DNA of 64,000 nt from Omphiscola glabra (taxonomy: Eukaryota; Mollusca; Gastropoda; Lymnaeidae), in the NCBI GenBank assembly GCA_964017045.1, contig OZ024796.1, forward strand, positions 374,501-438,500, written 5' to 3'. Each line of letters starts with the position of its first letter. Positions within the stretch are counted from its first letter, which is position 1. The position numbers and the translations under genes were made by a program. Under the pieces are notes generated by a model that was not told the DNA's origin, did no database searches, and was given only the letters and a program-made list of their open reading frames with translations. Positions 25,501 through 37,500 of this stretch are shown here, piece after piece.

Positions 25501-28500
25501 GAGAACTTGGCCATATATCAATATAGGATGAGAACTTGGCCATATATCAATATGGGATGAGAACTTGGCCATATATCAATATGGGATGAGGTGTTTTAAT
25601 TCGTTATACATGAAAAGTTCTCCGAAGAATTGGCGTTTGTTGGGATGTAGGCAGTTAAAAAACCTGGTCATTTGCATACGTCTTTTGTATCAAACAAAAA
25701 AAATCCCCGACTTTCTGGAAGCAAACCACATCCCGGCCCTTAATCCCACTGACAACAGGCATCTTCTTATAGAACTACAATTGGTGCCATTGTGTAGGTT
25801 GTCGGTGTTATTATCTGGTCTCTAGCGTTCAGCAGACGTGTGCGAAGTCGTTTATCTGGCCAGCCCTCAAAGATGGCGCCCCAGCTTGCCAGGTTGTTTG
25901 CGTAACGATGAGATAACCGAGCGGTTGGAAATAGTTGCCAGGATTTCCAGGAAGAGGCAAACACTCATTGCACTTTATTAGACCCACGTTTTCAAACAAA
26001 CCGTTTATTTAGTGAGAAAGGATTGTTCGGAATTTAACATTTTAAAAATATTAAAATTTTAAAAATATTATAAAAACTGTTTTATTTCCTGTCTAAAAAA
26101 TATTTGAAAATGACAAGGGAGCTGATCACGATGCCTTAAAATGTTAACATTAATTTCGATCATCCAGAGTTCTTGTTCTTATAAGTTTAAGTGGGAAAAA
26201 GAACCTCTACGTTAGAACTAAAGTTCTGGGGTCCTATGGTACTGTGGGTCACTGTGGTTCACTGAGGGTCATTGTGGGTCACTGAGCGTCACTGTGGGTC
26301 ACCGCGGCAAATTTAAAATTATATCCAAATTTATGTTGATATTAAATTAATTTTTTTTAAAACAACAAAACTCAAGTTTAATTTTTAAAATGTTCACATT
26401 TCTATTTATGTAAACTGTTGGACTATATGGATATAATTTGATGAAGTTTATGAAGACGTCTCTAAAGAATTTTTAAAATTTATGTCAACCCCCCTGCCCC
26501 CCCCCCCTTTTTTTTTTCTTTTCCATCTATCAACTTTACGAAGTTCAATTTACACCTCAACCCGAGGCGTAGTTTACAGGGGCGTTATCTTCAGATGTCT
26601 TAGGGCGTTTTCCTATTCTAATGGCCACAAATTCTGCAGAAATACCTTGCCATAGATCCCCAATGAACATGATCTCATTGACCTTGACCGAGTATCCCAG
26701 TGACTCTAAGTGACGCCATGGATCTTGTCTGCAACATTGTCTATTTATAACCTGTGTTTGCTGAACATGTCACAGCTCATTATTTCCACAAACGTTTTCA
26801 GCGTGTGATAAAGGGAGCCATGGTGTCGACTGTTTGGAACAATGTGGCAACTGTAAGGCCAACACCACATGCCATCACCACACCGGAGACTGTATTGAAG
26901 GATGTGCACCTGGGTGGAGGGGAGGAAAGTGTAATGAGGGTAAGTTTACAATAGAAAGTGTAATGAGGGTGAGTTAACAATAGAAAGTGTAATGAGGGTG
27001 AGATAACAATAGAAAGTGTAATGAGGGTGAGTTAACAATAGAAAGTGTAATGAGGGTAATTTTACAAAATAAAATGTAATGAGGGTGAATTAACAATAGA
27101 AAGTGTAATGAGGGTGAGTTAACAATAGAAAGTGTAATGAGGGTGAATTAACAATAGAAAGTGTAATGAGGGTGAGTTAACAATAGAAAGTGTAATGAGG
27201 GTGAGTTAACAATAGAAAGTGTAGGAGCACTTGTTGATGTCCAGTTGAAATAACTGCATGTTGGTTTTTGTGTCGCCGCCAGTGTATATAATTTAGGGCT
27301 AGGAAATTTGAAAAGATGTTCTGATCGGTTGACCTTGGTTGACCTTGGTTGACCTTGGTTGACCTGACTGTTGGGATTGGTTGATTTGAATAATTGAACT
27401 GAGGGTTTTAATTTTGATCATGAAGCGAGTTCTTTTATGAATTGGAAAATTATGACAGATTATTTTCATGTTTTATTTAGGGGCACGTTGGCAAGAAACT
27501 TCTATAATTTAGACCAATGATCCCAATATTTGTCTATGTTCACAGTCTGCATTCAACCAATGATCCCAATATTTGTCTGTGTTCACAGTCTGCATTAAAC
27601 CAATGATCCCAATATGTGTCTGTGCTCACAGTTTGCATTAAACCAATGATCCCAATATTTGTCTGTGTTCACAGTCTGCATTAAACCAATGATCCCAATA
27701 TTTGTCTGTGTTCACAGTCTGCATTAAACCAATGATCCCAATATTTGTCTGTGTTCACAGTCTGCATTAAACCAATGATCCCAATATTTGTCTGTGTTCA
27801 AAGTCTGCATTAAACCAATGATCCCAATATTTGTCTGTGTTCACAGTCTGCATTAAACCAATGATCCCAATATGTGTCTGTGTTCACAGTTTGCCCAGCT
27901 GGGAAATACGGTCCGAATTGCCGTGCAATGTGTGGCAGGTGTCTTAAAGGTACTTGTGATCACATGACTGGCGAGTGTCATGGCGGCTGTACAAGTGGCT
28001 ACTGGGGGTCTCGGTGCAAGGAAGGTAGGTCATTTTCAATACGTCTGGCTATAACATGTGTTGCCATAGCAACAGTTAGCCTGGCTATAACATGGGTCAC
28101 CATAGCAACAGTTAGTCTATCTATAACATATGTCACCATAGCAACAATTTGTCTGGCTATAACATGGGTCACCATAGCAACAGTTAGTATATCTATAACA
28201 TGGCTCACCATAGCAACAATTTGTCTACCTAAAACATGGGTCACCATAGCAACAATTTGTCTGGCTATAACATGGGTTTCCATAGCAACAGTAATGTTTT
28301 GTAAAGGTTGAAGGGGCCTCACATTGATCCAGCTAATTGACGCAGCAGCTATGGTCCCCAGCTATGGCCCCTATCTATGTTCCCCAGCTTTGGCCCCCAG
28401 CTATAGCTCCCAGTTCTCGCTCCCAGCTATTGCTCCCAGCTATTGCCCCCAGCTATGGCCACCAACTATGGCCCCCAGCTATGGCTCCCAGCTATGGTCC

Positions 28501-31500
28501 CCAGCTATGAGCCCCATAAGGGAATGCATTTTCTAGTTATGCCATTGCTTGACTCAAAAGTTTCTTTTCCCGTCTCTAAACAATAAGCGGACAACTCTTG
28601 CAATGATATGTCAAGATTCGACAAAAGATAACATGTCATATCGGTATCATCTCGGTGTCACCTCGGTGTCATCTCGGTGTCATCTCGGTGTCATCGTTTC
28701 TTGATCTGTCATAACAATTTTTTTCTCCTGATGTCAGCATAATAGGATGTCTGGTCATAAGTATTTTTTTTAAATCCATTTTGTTATCCTGACATCAGCA
28801 TATCTTTTATCTGTGTCAGTCACACATAACAGTTTACCCCATCTTTTTTTTTACCCAGCCTGCCCATCCGGATGGTATGGTGAAAACTGCACTTTTCCCT
28901 GTGGTCACTGCCAGGGATCGTCCAGCTGTGAACCTATGAATGGGATCTGTCGCGAAGGATGTGCATCTGGTTACCATGGTGTTATGTGTTCCCAAAGTAA
29001 GTCTGCTCAGGCTGAACCACGACACTTTGATATTACATGACTTACCTCTGTCCAAAACTGACAATTTAAGTAGTTTCAAATATCTTTGATATTACATGAC
29101 TTACCCCTGTCCAAAGCTGACAATTTAAGTAGTTTCAAATATCTTTGATATTACATGACTTACCTCTGTCCAAAGCTGACAATTTAAGTAGTTTCAAATA
29201 TCTTTGATATTACATGACTTACCTCTGTCCAAAGCTGACAATTTAAGTAGTTTCAAATATCTTTGATATTACATGACTTACCTCTGTCCAAAGCTGACAA
29301 TTTAAGTAGTTTCAAATTTCTTTGATATTACATGACTTACCTCTGTTCAAAGCTGACAATTTAAGTAGTTTCAAATATCATTGATATTACATGACTTACC
29401 TCTGTCCAAAATCTGACAATTTAAGTAGTTTCAAATATCTTTGATATTACATGACTTACCTCTGTCCAAAATTGACAATTAAGTAGTTTCAAATATCTTT
29501 GATATTACATGACTTACCTCTGTCCAAAGCTGACAATTTAAGTAGTTTCAAATATCTTTGATATTACATGACTTACCTCTGTCCAAAATTGACAATTAAG
29601 TAGTTTCAAATATCTTTGATATTACATGACTTACCTCTGTCCAAAATTGACAATTAAAGTAGTTTCAAATATCTTTGATATTACATGACTTACCTCTGTC
29701 CAAAACTGATAATTTAAGTAGTTTCAAATATCTTTGATATTACATGATTTACCTCTGTCCAAAACAGACAATTTAAGTAGTTTCAGATATCTTTGATATT
29801 ACACGACTTACCTCTGTCCAAAACAGACAATTTAAGTAGTTTCAGATATCTTTGATATTACATGACTTACCTCTGTCCAAAACTGATAATTTAAGTAGTT
29901 TCAAATATCTTTGATATTACATGACTTACCTCTGTCCAAAGCTGACAATTTAAGTAGTTTCAAATATCTTTGATATTACATGACTTACCTCTGTCCAAAG
30001 CTGACAATTTAAGTAGTTTCAAATATCTTTGATATTACATGACTTACCTCTGTCCAAAATTGACAATTAAGTAGTTTCAAATATCTTTGATATTACATGA
30101 CTTACCTCTGTCCAAAACTGATAATTTAAGTAGTTTCAAATATCTTTGATATTACATGACTTACCTCTGTCCAAAGCTGACAATTTAAGTAGTTTCAAAT
30201 ATCTTTGATATTACATGACTTACCTCTGTCCAAAATTGACAATTAAAGTAGTTTCAAATATCTTTGATATTACATGACTTACCTCTGTCCAAAATCTGAC
30301 AATTTAAGTAGTTTCAAATATTTTTTTATATTACTTGACTTACATCTGTCCAAAACAGACAATTTAAGTAGTTTCAAATATCTTTGATATTACATGACTT
30401 ACCTCTATCCAAAACTGGCAGTTTAAGTAGTTTCAAGTATTTTTGATATTACATGACTTACCTCTATCCAAAACTGATAATTTAAGTAGTTTCAAATATC
30501 ATTGATATTACATGACTTACCTCTGTCCAAAACAGACAATTTAAGTAGTTTCAGATATCTTTGATATTACATGACTTACCTCTGTCCAAAACTGATAATT
30601 TAAGTAGTTTCAGATATCTTTGATATTACATGACTTACCTCTTTCCAAAACTGATAATTTAAGTAATTTCAAATAACTTGGATGTTTTACTTCCAAAACA
30701 TAAATGAAATAAGTCAATAGAATGAACTGAATGAGTTCATTCATTGAACAAATATATATAGACTTAACTAAATGACGTCATCGTGATCCATGTTGTGATC
30801 ACGCCAATCTTCCACTGTGACCACAGCTATGTGGAGAAACATGTTCCACTGTGACCAAAGTTATGTGGGAATTATGTTCCACTGTCAGCAAAGTTATGTG
30901 GGAACCATGTTCCAATGTGACCTTAGCTATGTGGGAACCATGCTCCACTGTGACCAAAGCTATGTGGGAACCATGTTCCACTGTCAGCAAAACTATGTGG
31001 GAACTATGTTCCACTGTGACCAAAGCTATGTGGGAACCATGTTACAAACCCATGTTTTGTTCCTTTCAGATTGCTCGGCTGGTACATACGGCGACGACTG
31101 CAAATTTCTTTGCGGGCAGTGTAAGAGTGGATCAGCGTGTGACGTCATATCCGGTCTTTGCACATCCGGGTGTGGGGAAGGCTGGGAAGGGGACAAATGC
31201 AAAACTGGTAATACATGTATTCAATACTTTTAGAGAGTAAGTAAATACCTCTGATAAAATAGTTTCATAGAGTGTAGACATTAGATTATCATTACGACTA
31301 GAAGGGCGATATGTGAGACCTAGGATTAGGGGCCATAGATATTCCTATTTAAGTATTTAAATGAGAGCCGAGACACCTGAAGGTTTTAAAGACGGCCATA
31401 GAATCCTTGCTTGCAGCACATATTGGTGAAACAGCTCATACTGATAACAGCTCATACTAATGAAACAGCTTTTAATTTAAAAAACAACCCTTGATTATCA

Positions 31501-34500
31501 TACAAATGACCCAAATACCATCTACTTTATTTTAGCAATTGATGATAAAAATTACCTTTATATTTCGTTTTACTTCATTGCGCTTTCCGTTGAATGAACA
31601 ACATACTTTGAATATCGAATCTGCTGACCACATCTGTCTCCCCCCCCCCCCCCAACAGGAGTCCAACGAACAACAAATGCCTTTCACTCGTCACCCACAT
31701 TCCCTGTCCTTATCATCTGCCTGGTGGCTGCGGTCATTCTCATCACTATCGTCTTCACCTACTTCGTCGTCGTCCGACCAAGGAAGACGGCACTAAGGCG
31801 GCTGTACAACACATCGGTAAGTGGAATAGTGTCATTGTTGGCCGTCTGGTCATGTAGTGTCATTGTTGGCCGTCTGGTCATGTAGTGTCATTGTTGGCCG
31901 TCTGGTCGTATTGACTGAAAATGAATATTGCATACATTGACCACGGAATTGGAAAATACATTAATATTAGCAACGGCTCTCTAAAGAAAAGAAAATAATT
32001 ATTTTGCATGTATATGGTAATATGAGAACTAAAAGACTCCCCAAAAAGACTCCCCCCAAAAGACGCCCCCCCAAAAGGACACCCCCAAAAAGACGTCCCA
32101 CAAAAGACACCCCCCCCAAAATGACACCCCCAAAAAGACGCCCCCAAAAGGCACCCCCCCAAAAGACGCCCCCAAAAGGCACCCCCCAAAGAGACGCCCC
32201 CGAAAGACACCCCAAAAAAGACGGCCCCCAAAAGACACACACCCCCAAAAAAGACACCCCCAAAAAAGACACCCCCCAAAATACCCCCCCCCCCCAAAAG
32301 ACGCCCTTAAATCCATTTACACGAAAACTCAACCACATCACATATTTGTAGCACACTAGCATTCGAGAGTAATGTATTCTAAAGTAATGCATAGTAAAGT
32401 AATGCGTTGTAAAGTAATGTAGTCTAAAGTAATTCAGTCTAAATTAATGTATTGTAGACTTCATTGGTTTAAACGTGTACCATGACTTTATCCATGGAGA
32501 CATGCAAAACAAGAAATGACTTTTAACAGTGTAAGAAACGAAATTAGCAGGTTCCTTTTAAGTGATTGAATTATCACCTATTAGCTGATGACAAGCAGAT
32601 GTAGGTCACTGCCAACAGTCGAAATACTTTTGTTATCTTGTGTCTAACATTGGTCGTCTTTCGCATCTGAAGATGGCCAGGCTTCAATTCTAGCAGTAGC
32701 CTTGAGTTAAGTTTTATTTTGTTTAAAATGAGGAAGAGCCACTCTATTCGTCAGCCTCACACTCTAGTCCTTTCCAATTCGATCCAATGGCAAGACTTAG
32801 TCAAGACGACTGGAGATTAACCAGGATGCAGTGGATGACCAATGGCAAGACTTAGTCAAAACGACTGGAGATAGACCAGGATGCAGTGGATGACCAATGG
32901 CAAGACTTAGTCAAGACGACTGGAGATAGACCAGGATGCAGTGGATGACCAATGGCAAGACTTAGTCAAGACGACTGGAGATAGACCACGATGCAGTTGA
33001 TGACCAGCATTGTTTCATGTGTCGCACTGCGCTCATTATGCGTTCCACGTTGCAAAATTTGTCGGAAATGTCTTAGTGTCAAGGCCATACTGCCTATGGG
33101 ACTCCATCTCCGGGTTTAATTTCAGAGTTTGCATTCACTAAGATGATTTGCCTGCTCTTAAGTCTTAGCTGAGTTGCCATCCAAGTACCACAAGATTTTC
33201 TCTCTTGTATTTCCTATTACTAAACTATTGCATTAGCAGAGTAACATTAAATATCACTCTGGTAAGACAAGTAAACATATGTATGACACAGTTATTGTAT
33301 GTATGACACAGTTCTTGTATGTATGACACAGTTCTTGTATGTCTGACACAGTTCTTGCATGTATGACACAGTTATTGTATGTCTGACACAGTTCTTGCAT
33401 GTATGACACAGTTATTGTATGTCTGACACAGTTCTTGCATGTATGACACAGTTACTGTATGTATGACACAGTTCTTGTATGTATGACACAGTTCTTGTAT
33501 GTCTGACACAGTTCTTGTATGTATGAAACAGTTCTTGTATGTATGACACAGTTCCTGTATGTATGACACAGTTCTTGTATGTCTGACACAGTTCTTGGAT
33601 GTATGACACAGTTCTTGTATGTATGACACAGTTCTTGTTTGTATGACACAGTTCTTGTTTGTATGACACAGTTCTTGGATGTATGACACAGTTCTTGTAT
33701 GTATGATACAGTTATTGTATGTCTGACACAGTTCTTGCATGTATGACTCAGTTCTTGTATGTCCGCAGAGCAATGAACACCTCAGCAACACCTATGAACA
33801 GATTGTTGGGAGCCCTTGGGAGATACAGCGGGGTCAGCTGTCACTTAGCAACGAGTTGCTGGGCAACGGCCAGTTCGGGCAGGTCAAGCGAGGACACGTG
33901 AAAATAAATGGGGTCAAGGTCCCTGTTGCCATCAAATCTTTGAAAGGTGAGGATCTGATTAGAACGGAAGCATGTTGTTTTTTGTTTTTTTTAAATGCGT
34001 GTAATGCTCAATTTCGTTTAGTTACCAACAAACTGTGTTAAAAAAGATGGATACAAAATAAAAAAATTAATCTTTAAAAAAGGATTTAATTGAACTTTAA
34101 ATTGAACAATATTTATAGGATTTTTTTAGGTAGGTTTGGTGAGTCACACCAACTGGATTTCGATTTATTTCGCCAAAGTAAAAGAAATCTATGTAGAAAT
34201 GAGTTTTTTCTATTCTGTCAGAAAGTGCTCTCATTTGTCAGATGTCATTTTTCGTATGTTCTTGACAAGTAAAATTTTCCATATGTCACACAGATAATCT
34301 AACATTTTCCATGTGTCACACAATTATAATATAACATTTGCCACACGTCACACACAGATAACGAAACATTTTCTATATGTCAAACAGTTAATGTAACATT
34401 TTCCTAATGTCCCTTACCGATAATGTAACATTTTCCATATGTTCCACACAGATAATGTAACATTTTCCATACGCCCCACACAGATAATGTAACATATTCC

Positions 34501-37500
34501 ATATGTCCCACACAGATAATGTAACATATTCTATATGTCCCACACAGATAATGTAACATTTTCCATATGTCCCACACAGATAATGTAACATATTCCATAT
34601 GTCCCACATCGACAATGTAACATTTTCCATACGCCCCACACAGATAATGTAACATATTCCATATGTCCCACACAGATAATGTAACATTTTCCTTATGCCC
34701 CTTACCGATAATGTAACATTTTCCATATGTCCCACACAGATAATGTAACATTTTCCATACGCCCCACACAGATAATGTAACATATTCCATATGTCCCACA
34801 CAGATAATGTAACATATTCCATATGTCCCACACAGATAATGTAACATTTTCCATATGTCCCACACAGATAATGTAACATATTCCATATGTCCCACATCGA
34901 TAATGTAACATTTTCCATACGCCCCACACAGATAATGTAACATATTCCATATGTCCCACACAGATAATGTAACATATTCCATATGTCCCACACAGATAAT
35001 GTAACATTTTCCATATGTCCCACACAGATAATGTAACATATTCCATATGTCCCACACAGATAATGTAACATTTTCCTTATGCCCCTTACCGATAATGTAA
35101 CATTTTCCATATGTCCCACACGGATAATGTAACATTTTCCACATGTCCCACACAGATAATTTAACATTTGCCATTTGTCCCACACAGATAATGTAACATT
35201 TGCCATTTGTCCCACACAGATAACGCATCAGCCAAGGACAAAAGAGATTTTCTAAACGAGCTTTCCATTTTAAAACGTGTTGGAAAACATGACAATGTCG
35301 TCTGCTTGGTGGGTGCGTGTCATATAAAAGGTGAGTACCTCTGCTTAGTGGGGTTGTGTCATATAAAAGGTGAGTACCTTTGCTTGTTGGGGGTGTGTCA
35401 TATAAAAGGTGAGTACCTCTGCTTGGTGGGGGTGTGTCATATAAAAGGGGAGTACCTCTGCTTGGTGGGGGCATGTCATATAAAAGGTGAGTAGCATGCT
35501 TGGTGGGGGATCGTCTCATATAATAGGTGAATACCTCTGCTTGGTGGGGACATGTCATAAAAGGGGAGTACCTCTGCTTGGTGGGGGCATGTCATAAAAG
35601 GGGAGTACCTCTGCTTGGTGGGGGCATGTCATATAAAAGGGGAGTACCTCTGTTAACCGTTTGACACCTAGTTTATTCCAGCACTGTTACAATCGCCATG
35701 GTTTTATGTTTGAAATTGTGTTTCTATTTAATTTGTCCAGGTTGGATACAATATGCAGGATTGAAATCTGTTAGCCATAAGTCCATTCGATAAAGTGGGG
35801 ACATCCTTAGGGGACGTTCGTAAATTACGTCACGCAAAAAATGACCTTTTAAGACCCCCCTCCCCCTTTGTCACGAAGTGTCACAAATTCTTTTCCCCAC
35901 CCCGTGTCACGTCACAACTGATAAAATCAAAACATACATAAAATTTTCATAAATAAACTAAGATTTTATTATATATTTGGATTGAGATGTAGCATTATTA
36001 GAAAACTGTGACGCGAAAAAACGAAGTCATCCACAAGCCGAATGTAACATGACCACAACAGTTCTTTGCGTCATTTTTCCATATGTCCAGAAAGTGTGAG
36101 CGACCGAGTTCATAGTAACTATAATACCTGAGGCAATGTTGACCTCAAATTATTGTTTTTTTAATATTAATTAAATAAAAAAATGTCCAAATTAGAAAAT
36201 TTAGATTATTAAAAAGTCACGAAATTTCGAACCCCCACTCCCCCTGTCACAAAGTGTCAAAAATTCTCGAACCCCTCTTTCCCCCTCATGAGCGTGACGT
36301 AATTTGCGAACGATCCCTTACATTAAATCTGTTAGCCATAGGTCCCTTGGATAAAGTGGGGCAAGTATGACAGTACATGATATATTGACTCTATTTGTCT
36401 CTGCCAGGTGTTATGTACGTCGCCATGGAGTACGCTAAACATGGAGATTTGCGTACATTCTTACGTCACAGTCGACGACTTACGTCACTGCACGAGTATG
36501 ACAACACGTCATCACCGTTTTTGCACACGGCACTACGCCCACAGTCTCTGATCAAGTTATCACTTGACACAGCTCAGGGATTGAAACATTTGGCCGAAAA
36601 ACAGGTGAATCTATAAAATATCTTTTCACTGGGGGAAAACAGGTGAATCTATAAATAGTATCTGACTGGGAAAAACTGGTCATATTTAACACACATACAC
36701 AGTGACACTAGAGATATGACCTATTAAAGGTAGCTGTCTATGCCAGATGTCGTTGACAGATGGACGGATGGCAACGCACTGACCAACAGGTGGCATAATG
36801 CTTTGTTAGACACATAGAGAAATGCTGCTCTCGGGGTTTCCGCGATGTGTCAGACATGAGCAGCGGCAAAGTCGATTTGGTTTACAGAGAAGGCGTGGAA
36901 ATGAGGGGTGGGAGGGGGCTGTACACAGAACAACATTTAAATATTAAGAATGAAAATAAAATTGTTTTTAAAGCGTATATTTTTGGCTCTCATTTCTGTT
37001 TACATTTTGGGGTCACCTCTTTTTTGTTCCATATACCTTCTATATACCTTCTATATACCTTCCATATACCTTCTATATACCTTCCATATACCTTCTATAT
37101 ACCTATGTTGTACGTGTACACATGAAATTCTAGATGACTTCAAACGTACCAACAGTCTTCCAATCACCCAGCTATGGGGGCCACTTTGATCACGTCCGCA
37201 GGGATCGGGTTGCTTCTAGCGGCGTATTCGGGAAAGGGGCAAGACCCGTGACTCCTATCACTGGGGGCCACTTTGATCACGTCCGCAGGGATCGGGTTGC
37301 TTCTAGCGGCGTATTCGGGAAAGGGGCAAGACCCGTGACTCCTATCACTGGGGGCCACTTTGATCACGTCCGCAGGGATCGGGTTGCTTTTAGCGGCGTA
37401 TTCGGGAAAGGGGCAAGACCCGTGACTCCTATCACTGGGGGCCACTTTGATCACGTCCGCAGGGATCGGGTTGCTTCTAGCGGCGTATCCGGGAAAGGGG

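Noticed and set aside
31878..32392. Glycine-rich antisense frames that look like a silk or cuticle protein
   Set aside because: They reflect the C/A-skewed CCCCAAAAAGACG repeat, with several frames open at once.
34404..35558. Antisense 384-residue and 275-residue frames rich in [10 protein letters not shown]
   Set aside because: They come from the 32-bp acceptor array and overlap sense exon 10, with no independent evidence.
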